Shown one piece after another: positions 41,750-50,019 of a DNA stretch of 50,019 nucleotides. The stretch is taken from positions 1-50,019 of the forward strand of contig SXPB01000116.1 of NCBI GenBank assembly GCA_005776475.1. Direction: 5' to 3'. Below the pieces are notes generated by a model, which had not been told where the DNA came from, ran no database searches, and saw only the letters and a list, made by a program, of their open reading frames with translations. Both the position numbers and the translations under genes were made by a program. Positions within the stretch are counted from its first letter, which is position 1. Every line of letters begins with the position of its first letter. Origin of the DNA: Planctomycetia bacterium (GTDB lineage Bacteria > Planctomycetota > UBA1135 > UBA2386).

Positions 41750-44700
41750 CTACTTGGCGGTGGGCACCGGTTCGATCGCCGGCAACAGCCCGATCCCACT
41801 CGCTTCCACCGCCTGCCGGAACGTCGCCAGCGGGCCCGCCACGAACGCATCGACGGCGGCGGCGACCGCCGGCGCTTTTGCCTTCGCGCGCGCCATCGAC
41901 TCGATCTCCGTGCGGTTTGGCGCGTCGTCGGTGCCAGTCACCCGCAGCAACTGCTGCACCTCACTCATCAGTCCTTCGTCATCGCGGTTGATGCCCTGCA
42001 CCGGCTTCTTGCCCCACAGCGCCTCCTCGACGCCATCGAACGCCTTCTTCACCTCGGTGACGGCCTTGCGCAGCGCTTCGTGCGGATCGGTCGCACCCTT
42101 CTTCACCTTCGGCTCGATCGCCAGCCGCTTCTCGATCACGTCGATGTCGCGTTTGGCGCGCGCCAGCCGTTGCGTCGCCAGGCGCAGCGAACCCTGCACT
42201 TCCTGCCGCTGCGCACGCAGCGCGTCCTTGGCCTGCCGGTCGGCGAGCGCGATCGTGACGCGCGGGTCGGGTTGCACGGTGACCTTGGTCTCGCGGCTCT
42301 CGCCCTGGAAGCGCACCGTCAGCGTGTAGTCGCCGGGCAGCACTTCGCGGCCGGGCGGCGGCAGATCGGGTTCGTCCTGGAACTCGCGCGACGGGCCGGG
42401 GGCGCCGTCGCGTTCGAAGCGCCACACGAGGCGATTGAGCCCGAGGTGCACTCCGTGCCGGAACGTGCGCACCAGGGCGCCGTCGGCGCCGCGCACTTCG
42501 ATGGTCACCTGGTCCTTCGGTTCGTCGTCCTGCTTCTTCTCCGCGTCCTTCTTGTCCGCGTCCGGCGTCTCCGCCTTGTCTTCCTTCGCCGGCTTCACGC
42601 GGGTCTTCTCGACCTTTGCATCCGGGTGCTTCAGCTCCGGCGCGTTGGCGACCAGGTCGACGAACACGCCGCGTTGCCGCGTCTGCCCGCGGTACTCACC
42701 CTGGCCGGGAAAGCGCGAGCCGGGGCTTTGCGCCGTTTCGAAGGCGATCGCCGGCCGCGCCGCGAAAACGTGCAGCTTCTGCTGCAGCAGTTCGGGCGTG
42801 AGCGTGCGCAGCGGAGTGACGTCATCGAGCACGAAGATCGAGCGGCCGTGCGTCGCCACGACCAGGTCGTGGTCGCGCGGATGCGTGACGATCGCCATCG
42901 CCGAGCAGGGCGGCACGCCGTGCGCCCAACGCTGCCAGGTGGTGCCGCCGTCGATCGACACGTAGAGCCCGAACTCGGTGCCGAGCCACAGCAGGTTCTT
43001 CTGCACCGGGTCCTGTTCGAGCACGAGGCAGTAGCCGTCGAGCGCGGGCGTCGCCAACGACACCCACGTCGCGCCGAAGTCGCGCGTCACGTACACGTAC
43101 GGCGTCCAATCGGCGTGGCGATGGTTGTCGAACACGGCGAACGCGGTGCCGGCGTCGTGCGGGCTCGCTTCGAGGTGCGGGCACCAGGTGTTCTTCGGCA
43201 GCCCGGCAATGCGATGTTCGAGCGAGCTCCAGCTCTGGCCGCCGTCGCGCGTCAACTGCACGCGGCCGTCGTCGGTGCCAACCCACACGAGTCCCTGCTG
43301 CACCGGGCTCGGCGCGATGGTGACGATCGTGCAGTGGTTCTCGGCCGCGGTGACGTCACGCGTCAGCCCGCCGCTCTCGTGCTGCTTCTGCCACTCCGCG
43401 TTGTCGCTGGTGAGGTCGGGTGAGATCACGTCCCAGCCGTCGCCGCGATCGCGCGAGCGATGCACGAACTGGCTGCCGTAGTACACGGTCCCTGGCGTGA
43501 ACGGGTCGATCGCGATCGCCGCGTTCCAGTTGAAGCGCAGCGCCACGCCTTCGGGCGCCGGCGGCCGGATCGACTTGCTGATGCCGAGGCGCAGGTCGTA
43601 GCGCACGAGCGCGCCACCCTGGCTCATCGCGTAGCCCTGCCGGCTGTCCTGCGGATCGGGAACGGTGGCGAAGCCGTCGCCGAAACACACTTCCTGCCAG
43701 TGCGGGTTGCGGATGCCGCCGTTCTCCCAGACTGTCGATGGGCCGCGCCAGCTGCCGTTGTCCTGCAGGCCGCCGTAGACGTGGTAGGGCACGTCCATGT
43801 CGACGGCCACGTGATAGAACTGCGCCAGCGGCAGGTTGGCGCAGAAGCGCCACGACGCGCCGCGGTCGAGGCTCGTGTAGACGCCGCCGTCGTTGCCGAG
43901 GATCTGCCGGCGCGCATCGGTCGGATCGATCCACAGCGCGTGGTGGTCGGGGTGCGCCGCGTCCCAGCCGATCAGCCCGCCGAAGCTGCGGCCGCCATCG
44001 GTCGACACGTCGACGACGACGTGCAGGTTGTAGATGCGGTTCGCGTCGAGCGGATCGACGCGCAGGTCACAGAAGTAGAACGGGCGCGCCGCGACGTCGT
44101 CGGTGGTGTTGACGGTGCGGAAGCGGAAGCCGCCGTCGTCGCTGCGCAGCAGCGCGTTCTTCGTCGCTTCGACCAGCGCGTAGACCACGTTCGGATCGCT
44201 CGCGGCGATGCCAAGCCCGATGCGGCCGAGGTCGCCCGCCGGCAGGCCGTCGTCTTCGCCGAGTCGCGTCCACGTGGTGCCGCCGTCGAGCGTGCGGTGC
44301 AGGCCCGAGCCCTTGCCGCCCGACTTGAAGATCCACGGCCAACGCCGGTGTTCCCACATGCCCGCGAACAACTTGTCCGGATTGCGCGGATCGAGCACGA
44401 GGTCGGCGCAGCCGGTCTTGCCGTCGACGAACAGCACCTTCTCCCACGACGCGCCGCCATCGCGCGTGCGGAACACGCCGCGGTCGTCGTTCTCGCCCCA
44501 CGTGGTGCCCATCGCCGCGACCCACGCGGTGTCGGGTTGCGTCGGGTGCAGGACGATGCGGTGGATGCGCTCGGTCTTGCCGAGGCCGAGATGCTGCCAC
44601 GTGCGGCCGCCGTCGCGGGTCTTGTAGATGCCGCGGCCGACGCTCGCCGAGTTGCGCGGGTTGCCTTCGCCGGTGCCGATCCACACCACGTCGGGGCTGC

Positions 44701-45028
44701 GCGGATCGACGGCGAGCGCGCCGATCGAGGTCACGTTCTCCTTGTCGAACACGGGTTCGAAGCGAACGCCGCCGTCGGTCGACTTCCACACGCCGCCCGA
44801 CGCGGCGCCGACCCAGATCGTGGTCGGGTCGCCGGGGATGCCGGCGACGGCGCTGATGCGGCCACCGACGACGGCGGGTCCGATCGCGCGCGCCTTCAGG
44901 TCAGCGAGCAGGCCGAGATCGAACGCCGGCGTCGGCGTGCTCGGCGTTGGCGGATCCTGGGCGACGACCTGCAAGGGCAGCACGCAGGGGGAGCACAGGG
45001 CGAGAATGCGGGCGAGGTTGCGCAGCAT
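41750..45028 (-). CDS. Exported BNR/sortilin-like repeat protein
   Basis: A 1092-residue protein from ATG 45028 with a signal peptide (ALCSPCVLPLQVVAQ). The first 700 residues are a beta-propeller built of BNR/Asp-box units, with many SxDGGxTW-type boxes, for example WKSTDGGVRF, YKTRDGGRTWQHL, FRTRDGGASWEKV and RTLDGGTTWTRL. This is the VPS10/sortilin N-terminal type. After about residue 700 come Lys/Glu-rich stretches and a helical C-terminal region (KAFDGVEEALWGKKP). Such proteins bind ligands or carry exo-hydrolase folds; no catalytic residues are obvious. It heads the run of exported genes down to 38787. Confidence 0.9.
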   Translation of the reverse strand: MLRNLARILALCSPCVLPLQVVAQDPPTPSTPTPAFDLGLLADLKARAIGPAVVGGRISAVAGIPGDPTTIWVGAASGGVWKSTDGGVRFEPVFDKENVTSIGALAVDPRSPDVVWIGTGEGNPRNSASVGRGIYKTRDGGRTWQHLGLGKTERIHRIVLHPTQPDTAWVAAMGTTWGENDDRGVFRTRDGGASWEKVLFVDGKTGCADLVLDPRNPDKLFAGMWEHRRWPWIFKSGGKGSGLHRTLDGGTTWTRLGEDDGLPAGDLGRIGLGIAASDPNVVYALVEATKNALLRSDDGGFRFRTVNTTDDVAARPFYFCDLRVDPLDANRIYNLHVVVDVSTDGGRSFGGLIGWDAAHPDHHALWIDPTDARRQILGNDGGVYTSLDRGASWRFCANLPLAQFYHVAVDMDVPYHVYGGLQDNGSWRGPSTVWENGGIRNPHWQEVCFGDGFATVPDPQDSRQGYAMSQGGALVRYDLRLGISKSIRPPAPEGVALRFNWNAAIAIDPFTPGTVYYGSQFVHRSRDRGDGWDVISPDLTSDNAEWQKQHESGGLTRDVTAAENHCTIVTIAPSPVQQGLVWVGTDDGRVQLTRDGGQSWSSLEHRIAGLPKNTWCPHLEASPHDAGTAFAVFDNHRHADWTPYVYVTRDFGATWVSLATPALDGYCLVLEQDPVQKNLLWLGTEFGLYVSIDGGTTWQRWAHGVPPCSAMAIVTHPRDHDLVVATHGRSIFVLDDVTPLRTLTPELLQQKLHVFAARPAIAFETAQSPGSRFPGQGEYRGQTRQRGVFVDLVANAPELKHPDAKVEKTRVKPAKEDKAETPDADKKDAEKKQDDEPKDQVTIEVRGADGALVRTFRHGVHLGLNRLVWRFERDGAPGPSREFQDEPDLPPPGREVLPGDYTLTVRFQGESRETKVTVQPDPRVTIALADRQAKDALRAQRQEVQGSLRLATQRLARAKRDIDVIEKRLAIEPKVKKGATDPHEALRKAVTEVKKAFDGVEEALWGKKPVQGINRDDEGLMSEVQQLLRVTGTDDAPNRTEIESMARAKAKAPAVAAAVDAFVAGPLATFRQAVEASGIGLLPAIEPVPTAK

Positions 45029-45098
45029 GGGGTGCGCACCATACGGACCAGAACGGGGACCTGCAGGCGGCAGCTTCGCTTGCCGCGTGTCCTATCGC

Positions 45099-45118
45099 GA
45101 TCCCGGCGCCGCCGGATC
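45099..45118. terminator. Hairpin past the sensor-kinase stop
   Basis: GATCCCGGC (45099-45107), loop GCC, GCCGGATC (45111-45118). Eight pairs form with one bulged C. It lies 4 bp downstream of the kinase stop codon on the minus strand and 70 bp upstream of the BNR gene start. No U-tract is present, so termination is only probable. Confidence 0.4.
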
Positions 45119-45122
45119 CGCC

Positions 45123-47798
45123 CTAGCGCACGGCCGCGGCGACGATGCGCAGCAGCTGGTCGGCCGAGTACGGCTTCTGCAGGAACGCGATCTCGGCGCG
45201 GGCCACCCCGTCGCGCAGAAGCTCGTCGGCGGTGTAGCCGCTCATGAACACGGTGCGGCAACCCGGTCGCATCTGCTGCATGCGCTCGGCGAGTTGGCGG
45301 CCGTTGATGCCCGGCATCATAACGTCGGTCACCAGCACGTCGATGTGCGGGTGCCTGGCCGCCACGACCAGTGCGGTTTCGCCGTCGGGCGCGGTCTGCA
45401 CGTGGTAGCCGGCCTGGCTGAGAATGCGCTCGGCGAGGCCGCGGTTGCTGGCATCGTCTTCGACGAGCAGCACGAACCGGGCTGGCGTCGGGGGCACGGC
45501 AAGCGTCGTCGTCGCCAGCAGCGGCGCGTCGGCGCGCGGCCAGAACACATGGAACGTGCTGCCCTGACCGGGCGCACTCTCGATTTCGATCCGGCCGCCG
45601 GCCTGCGTCACGATGCCCCACACCGTGGCGAGGCCAAGTCCGGTGCCGCGGCCAGGTTCCTTGGTGGTGAAGAACGGTTCGAACAGGTGTGCCTTCACCG
45701 AGTCGTCCATGCCGGTGCCGTTGTCGCGCACCGAGATGCGCACCGCGTCGTCGTCGGCGCCGAGGCGGCCGGGCGCGATCGTGAGCAGCAACCGGCCACC
45801 GTGCGGCATGGCGTCGCGTGCGTTCACGACGAGGTTGAGCAGCACTTGCTGGAACTGCCCCTTGTCGGCGCGCACGGTGCCGGCCGGCGTGGCTTCGATG
45901 TCGAACTGGATGTTGGCTTCGAGCAGCCGACGCAGCATCGGCGCGAACGTGTGCACTTCGTCACCCGGCTCGATCACTTCGGTGCGCACGATCTCCTTGC
46001 GGCTGAAGGAGAGCAGTTGCCGCGTCAGGTTGGCGCCGCGCTCGGCCGCGCGCTTGATCTCTTCGGCGATGGAGTAGGTCGGATCGTTCGGGTCGCCGGT
46101 GGTGCAAAGCAGGTCGCTGAACCCCATCACCGCGGTCAGCACGTTGTTGAAGTCGTGGGCGACGCCGCCGGCCAGCAACCCCACGGCTTCGAGCTTCTGT
46201 GCGTGCCGCAACTGGCCTTCGAGACGCTGCCGCGCGCGCTCGGCTTCGACCTGGTCGCTGACGTCCCACTGGAAGGCGACCACGCCGTTGACCTGCCCCG
46301 ACGGTTCGCGCATCGGGAAGAACACGCAATCGAGCCAGACGCGACGACGGTGCAGTGGCCACTGCGCGTAGGTCGGCGCGGTGAAGTCGATCTCGCGCCG
46401 TTCGATGCCCGTGGTCTCGCCGGCTATGCAGCGCCGGAAGTTGTCGGCCAGGCCGGTGCGAATGGCTTCGGAATCCTGCAGCAGGTTGTAGACGCCGACG
46501 CCGACGTCGCGCGACGGCAAGCCGAGCAGCCGCTGCATCGCTGCGTTCATGCGCACCGACGTGCCTTCGGTGGTGAAGATCTGGATGGCAATCGGACTGC
46601 CGTCGATCACCGCGGTGAGGAAACGCTCGCGTTCGCGCAGCCGGGCTTCGGATTCGCGCGGGCTGGTGTCGTCGCGCACGACGCCGAGCATGCGCACCGC
46701 TTCGCCCCCAGGGCTGTAGTGGAAACGCCCCCGGCCCGAGAACCAACGCACGGAGCCGTCCGGTCGGAGCACGCGGGCCGTGTGGTGGATCTCGCCCTGG
46801 CTTTGGCGAGCGGTTTCGATGCTCGCTTGCACTCCGGGCCAGTCTTCTGGATGCACCCGGTCCTGGAAGTGGGCGAAGGTGACTTCGGCCGGATCGCCGA
46901 TCGGGTAGCCGAACAGTTCGTAGTGGAACGCCGACCACACAACCCGGTTGGTGGTGACGTCCCAGTCGAACGTGCCCATGCTGCCCGCCGCGAGTGCGAG
47001 GCGCAGGCGTTCTTCGGCGGCTTCCAGTGCGTCGGCGGCGCGGCGCCGCGCGGTCAGGTCGCGATCGATGGCGAGGATCGCGGGGCGTCCCTGCCATTGG
47101 ACGAGGCACGCACGCGCCTCGATCGGCATTTCGGTGCCGTCTTTGCGGCGATGCCGGCCCTCGAACGTGACGATGTCGCCTCGGCGCAAGCGAACCAGCC
47201 GGTCGGGGGCATGTTGCGCCGTGCACGGGGTGTCGAGCAGTTCGAGGATCGACTTGCCGAGCATCTCCTCGGCGGAGTAGCCGTAGGTCGAGGTGGCGGC
47301 GTGGTTGACGTAGGCGATGCGCGCCGGCGGCGTCGACTCGAGTTCGAGTACGAACACCGGATCGGGAATGTGGTCGGCCAGCTTGCCGAAGGGAGGCTGG
47401 ATGCGGGCGTGGTCGGTGCCCCAGGTCACCAACACGAGGTTGCTCGCGGCGCCGGCTGAGCCGATGGGCGCCAGCCGCACGCTCACCGAGCCAGGCGCCA
47501 TTCCATGCCAGGTGAAGGTCGCCTCGGCGCGCCGCGCCAGCGCTTCCTCGAACTCGGTCGCCTGGGCGGGCGAGCCGCCAAAGCCCGCCATCACCAATTG
47601 GCGCGCAGGGTTGCCCGGTATGGCGGCGACGAAAGCTCGGGCAGCGGCGTTGGCATACGCGATCGTGGAAGCTTCCGCAGCGACGGCGACCAGCACGGTC
47701 GGGTCGGGAAGTCTCTCGAATGCGAACGCGAACACGCTGCCGTCGGCCGGACTGCGGTCGGCGGGGGTCATGACCTGGGCAACCTCTCTGCACAGCAT
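45123..47798 (-). CDS. Hybrid PAS-domain sensor histidine kinase with receiver domain
   Basis: An 891-residue cytoplasmic protein with at least three to four PAS-like sensor domains in the first 520 residues (for example RIAYVNHAATSTYGYSAEEM and NRVVWSAFHYELFGYPIGDP). It carries a histidine-kinase core with phospho-acceptor His548 in GGVAHDFNNVLTAVMGFSDL. The ATPase domain has NARDAMPHGG, DNGTGMD and GRGTGLGLATVWGIV. A C-terminal receiver holds Asp825 in LVTDVMMPG. Being a hybrid, it probably passes phosphate to a separate histidine phosphotransfer protein or works as a self-contained regulator. ATG 47798 is used; ATG 47771 (MTPADRS) is a close alternative. No transmembrane segment is visible. 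Confidence 0.93.
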   Translation of the reverse strand: MLCREVAQVMTPADRSPADGSVFAFAFERLPDPTVLVAVAAEASTIAYANAAARAFVAAIPGNPARQLVMAGFGGSPAQATEFEEALARRAEATFTWHGMAPGSVSVRLAPIGSAGAASNLVLVTWGTDHARIQPPFGKLADHIPDPVFVLELESTPPARIAYVNHAATSTYGYSAEEMLGKSILELLDTPCTAQHAPDRLVRLRRGDIVTFEGRHRRKDGTEMPIEARACLVQWQGRPAILAIDRDLTARRRAADALEAAEERLRLALAAGSMGTFDWDVTTNRVVWSAFHYELFGYPIGDPAEVTFAHFQDRVHPEDWPGVQASIETARQSQGEIHHTARVLRPDGSVRWFSGRGRFHYSPGGEAVRMLGVVRDDTSPRESEARLRERERFLTAVIDGSPIAIQIFTTEGTSVRMNAAMQRLLGLPSRDVGVGVYNLLQDSEAIRTGLADNFRRCIAGETTGIERREIDFTAPTYAQWPLHRRRVWLDCVFFPMREPSGQVNGVVAFQWDVSDQVEAERARQRLEGQLRHAQKLEAVGLLAGGVAHDFNNVLTAVMGFSDLLCTTGDPNDPTYSIAEEIKRAAERGANLTRQLLSFSRKEIVRTEVIEPGDEVHTFAPMLRRLLEANIQFDIEATPAGTVRADKGQFQQVLLNLVVNARDAMPHGGRLLLTIAPGRLGADDDAVRISVRDNGTGMDDSVKAHLFEPFFTTKEPGRGTGLGLATVWGIVTQAGGRIEIESAPGQGSTFHVFWPRADAPLLATTTLAVPPTPARFVLLVEDDASNRGLAERILSQAGYHVQTAPDGETALVVAARHPHIDVLVTDVMMPGINGRQLAERMQQMRPGCRTVFMSGYTADELLRDGVARAEIAFLQKPYSADQLLRIVAAAVR

Positions 47799-48238
47799 GT
47801 ACTTCGGGACGCTGGCTAGCGATGGTTGGCCATGGGAAAAGCGCTAGAGATTCAGTCTCGGGGTCGGTGGCGACGGCTGCGGCGAGCCTGGGTCGGGCGA
47901 GAGCGCGGCACCGATGGGTGGTAGGACGGCACCGCCGCTCGCTTCGCCTTGCGGCCGAGCGTTCGCCGGCGGCTCGCTTCGGCCCGCACAATTTCTTGCC
48001 CGCAGACCGAACCTGGGGCGACGTCGCACCGTTGTCGCACGCCGAGGTGGGCTCGTGGCTCACCCGCGCCTTTGGTCCGCCGGACATTCCACGCGAACCC
48101 CCAACAAATCCCCGTTTGGACGCGTGACCGTTTGGACCCGAGACTGTAGAAGTCGCCCCCCCTTCTCCCCGCCCTACCCCAAGGAATCGCTCGGCTCTCC
48201 CCTCGCCGCTCGATTTCGCTGATTCGAGGCCCTCCGCC
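47799..48238. other. 440-bp divergent gap between the sensor kinase and the toroid gene
   Basis: No convincing gene. The region must hold promoters for the minus-strand kinase and the plus-strand toroid gene. Open frames on both strands through it lack motifs. It contains direct repeats at 48112-48137, an imperfect GC-rich hairpin near 47950-47987, and CT-rich sequence just before the toroid gene. The toroid start has a GAGG-type ribosome binding site about 10 bp upstream. Confidence 0.55.
48112..48137. repeat. Two direct 10-bp repeats upstream of the toroid gene
   Basis: CCGTTTGGAC occurs at 48112-48121 and again at 48128-48137, a 16-bp period, about 100 bp upstream of the ATG at 48239. Closely spaced direct repeats in a long divergent upstream region could bind an activator or response regulator; the adjacent sensor kinase makes this worth testing. 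No matching -10 was found at a usual distance. Confidence 0.35.
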
Positions 48239-49786
48239 ATGAGCGAGCCGCAAGATCCCAAACTCGGCAAGGCTATCACCAAGAATACGCCTTGGGTGAT
48301 GATCGCCGTGATGGCCCACGTGGTCCTTATCGCGATTGCATCGATCGCGTACTACGCGCACGACACCGCGATCGAGGACAACGTCGTCACTTCGATCTCG
48401 ATGAACGAAGCGGCGCCCAGGCTTGATGAAATCAAGCCGCCGGACATCAAGGACCGCGAAGATGTCCCGAAGATCAAGGACGAGGACATCCCGCCGAGCG
48501 ACCTGACGGAGTTCAATCCGGACGCCGTCGAGGACCCCGAGCAGGGCGACCCGACCGACCCGAACTCGGTCAGCGAGTTGACCAACATGCCGAGTGGTGA
48601 CACCACCGGCGGTTCGGCGATCGGCGTCAACGGCCCCGGCCACTTCGGTCTGGCCCCGTCCGCGACGGGTGGTCGTCGGCCCGGTGGCGGCAAGTACGGC
48701 AGTCGCTTCGGTCGCGGCAACGGCCCGGGTGGCGCCGGTGGTCGCGTCAACGAGGCGGTCACTGCCGGCCTCGAATGGCTGCGCAAGCACCAGGATGAAG
48801 ATGGCCGCTGGGACTGCGCCAACTTCATGAAGCACGACAAGGAAGGCGAACCGTGCACGGGCGCTGGCAGCAGCGTCAACGACGTCGGTGTCAGCGGCCT
48901 CGCGCTGCTTGCGTTCCTTGGCGAAGGCAACACGATGAAGCATGGCACCTACCGCAAGGTGGTGCAGAAAGGCGTCAAGTGGATCCTGGAGCAGCAGGGC
49001 GAGAACGGCCTGCTCGGCACCAACTCGTCGCAGGCGTTCGTCTACAACCACGCGATCGCGACCGTGGCCCTGTGCGAGGCCTACGGCTTGTCGGAGCACC
49101 GCCCGCTGAAGAAGCCGGCCCAGAACGCGATCAACTACATCGCCAATGCCCGTAACCCTTACGGCGTATGGCGTTACCAGCCGCGAGAGAACGACGGCGA
49201 TACGTCGATCACGGGCTGGATGGTGCAGGCGCTGCTGTCGGCCAAGGAGTTCCAGCTCGAGGTCGATGACGCGGCGCTGAAGACGTCGCTCGTGTTCTTC
49301 GACAGCGTCACCGATCCGGGCACCGGCGCGGCTGGCTACACCAAGGCGGGCGAGGGCTCTTCGCGCAATGCGAACATGCTCGACAAGTTCCCCGCGGCGA
49401 AGACCGAGTCGCTGACGGCCGTCGTGCTGCTCTGCCGCTTCCTGATGCACCAGGATCCAAAGGACGTGGCGATCATGAACAAGTCGGCGACGACGATCAT
49501 GACGAAGCCGCCGACCTGGAACGAAGCAGACGGTTCGATCGACATGTACTACTGGTACTACGCGAGCTACGCGATGTACCAGGTCGGCGGCAAGAACTGG
49601 GACCTGTGGGCCAGGAAGCTGACCGACGCTGCGGTGAAGACGCAGATGAAGGAAGGCAACGCGAAGGGCTCGTGGAACCCGGTGGACCCATGGGGTGAGG
49701 ACGGTGGTCGCGTCTACTCGACGGCGATCATGGTCCTGTGCCTCGAGGCGTACTACCGCTACGGCAAGGTTTCGTTCGCTCGCTGA
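48239..49786 (+). CDS. TonB-like N-terminus fused to an alpha/alpha-toroid (squalene-cyclase-fold) domain
   Basis: A 515-residue membrane-anchored protein. A short basic N-terminus is followed by one helix at 18-40 (VMIAVMAHVVLIAIASIAYY) with His27 inside it, as in TonB. Residues about 45-170 are acidic and Pro-rich, then Gly-rich (IKDREDVPKIKDEDIPP, GGRRPGGGKYGS), like a periplasm-spanning spacer. From about 175 come toroid repeats (GLEWLRKHQDEDGRWDCANF, KWILEQQGENGLLG, GVWRYQPRENDGDTSITGWM). The catalytic DxDD motif of hopene cyclase is lacking. A downstream exported gene begins 18 bp later, consistent with an operon. Confidence 0.85.
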   Translation: MSEPQDPKLGKAITKNTPWVMIAVMAHVVLIAIASIAYYAHDTAIEDNVVTSISMNEAAPRLDEIKPPDIKDREDVPKIKDEDIPPSDLTEFNPDAVEDPEQGDPTDPNSVSELTNMPSGDTTGGSAIGVNGPGHFGLAPSATGGRRPGGGKYGSRFGRGNGPGGAGGRVNEAVTAGLEWLRKHQDEDGRWDCANFMKHDKEGEPCTGAGSSVNDVGVSGLALLAFLGEGNTMKHGTYRKVVQKGVKWILEQQGENGLLGTNSSQAFVYNHAIATVALCEAYGLSEHRPLKKPAQNAINYIANARNPYGVWRYQPRENDGDTSITGWMVQALLSAKEFQLEVDDAALKTSLVFFDSVTDPGTGAAGYTKAGEGSSRNANMLDKFPAAKTESLTAVVLLCRFLMHQDPKDVAIMNKSATTIMTKPPTWNEADGSIDMYYWYYASYAMYQVGGKNWDLWARKLTDAAVKTQMKEGNAKGSWNPVDPWGEDGGRVYSTAIMVLCLEAYYRYGKVSFAR

Positions 49787-49804
49787 TTTGAGAGAGGCTT
49801 CGTG

Positions 49805-50019
49805 ATGTCGCGCCTGATGGTTCTCCAGTCCGCGGTTCGCCGCTCTGTCCTGCTCGCCTTCTCCCTTGGCACGTTCGTGCTGGCTCCTGCGCTCACCGCG
49901 CAGACCAGCGCGGTGCTCGGCCAGAAGAACGAAGCGTTCCTGCTCGGCCTGTGGCGGGCCGGCTACGTCGACTACGCCGACCGGCTCGGCATGTTGGTGG
50001 CCCAATCGAACCTCACCGA
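49805..50019 (+). CDS. N-terminus of an exported protein (partial, runs off the right edge)
   Basis: The first 71 codons from ATG 49805. AGAGG lies about 7 bp upstream. A long signal-like stretch (RRSVLLAFSLGTFVLAPALT) ends near TAQ, a probable cleavage site. The mature part starts helical (AVLGQKNEAFLLGLWRAGYV), a pattern like TPR-type proteins that often follow these toroid genes, but too little is present to assign a family. Only 18 bp separate it from the toroid stop, so the two are likely cotranscribed. Confidence 0.7.
   Translation, partial: MSRLMVLQSAVRRSVLLAFSLGTFVLAPALTAQTSAVLGQKNEAFLLGLWRAGYVDYADRLGMLVAQSNLT

Noticed and set aside
44628-47459. A 943-codon plus-strand open frame opposite the BNR gene start and the sensor kinase
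   Set aside because: It crosses two genuine minus-strand genes and contains no conserved motif.
47822-48127. A 101-codon plus-strand open frame in the kinase/toroid gap
   Set aside because: No ribosome binding site, no motif, and biased composition typical of GC-rich noise.
1-50019. tRNA, rRNA, CRISPR arrays or complete insertion sequences
   Set aside because: No regularly spaced repeats, cloverleaf-like segments or paired IS ends were found by eye; the RAYT gene lacks a matching downstream hairpin.

Overview
The window is about 50 kb of GC-rich bacterial chromosome, roughly two-thirds G+C by eye, with frequent GTG and TTG starts and 4-bp ATGA/GTGA overlaps between genes. The protein types together suggest a member of the phylum Planctomycetota. 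They include squalene synthesis by HpnC/HpnD/HpnE, exported HEAT, VWA and DUF4159-like proteins, membrane-anchored alpha/alpha-toroid (squalene-cyclase-fold) proteins, TMTC-like membrane proteins with TPRs, BNR/sortilin-like repeat proteins, many lipoproteins and a RAYT-type transposase. No rRNA, tRNA or CRISPR array was seen, and the phylum call is an inference from gene content.

Layout. 1-3.8 kb (minus): the start of a membrane-anchored protein, DNA ligase LigA, a DUF4388 protein and a DUF669-like protein with an SSB-type C-terminal tail. 3.9-7.0 kb (plus): hpnCDE, three genes joined by ATGA overlaps. 7.0-16.5 kb (minus): a row of mostly exported proteins, namely a duplicated-domain protein of unknown function, a VWA/HEAT protein, a lipoprotein, a secreted serpin, a metallophosphoesterase and a 1310-residue lipoprotein. 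16.5-18.0 kb: a 670-bp gap holding a strong hairpin, then a RAYT-type HUH transposase. 18.1-22.1 kb: a TMTC-like membrane protein, a TIGR01777 epimerase and an exported toroid protein. 22.1-23.7 kb: an AbiEi/AbiEii type IV toxin-antitoxin pair with an inverted repeat at its start, probably acquired.

23.8-28.5 kb (plus): a class I aminotransferase overlapping an exported PIG-L deacetylase, then a zinc alcohol dehydrogenase. 28.5-30.9 kb: two tandem exported proteins that look like secretin N0-N1 domains without the pore, and a divergent GDPD-like lipoprotein. 30.9-35.1 kb (minus): a HEAT/DUF4159-like protein, a decayed nucleotidyltransferase and an Old Yellow Enzyme family reductase. 35.2-38.7 kb (minus): a compact operon of a two-TM protein, a FliA/WhiG sigma factor, two small unknown proteins, two lipoproteins and a TPR membrane protein. 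38.8-45.0 kb (minus): an exported TPR protein, a beta-lactamase-fold hydrolase and a large BNR protein. 45.1-47.8 kb (minus): a hybrid PAS sensor kinase. 48.2 kb to the end (plus): a protein with a TonB-like N-terminus joined to a toroid domain, then the start of an exported protein.

The coherent functional units are hpnCDE (farnesyl diphosphate to squalene), the AbiE pair, the sigma-factor operon, the secretin-N-domain pair and the TonB-like/toroid locus at the right edge. Much of the rest is envelope and extracytoplasmic protein of uncertain role. The most promising novelty candidates are the duplicated-domain protein at 7.0-7.8 kb, the barrel-less secretin-N pair, the TonB-like toroid protein, the small genes around the sigma factor and the structured region beside the RAYT gene.
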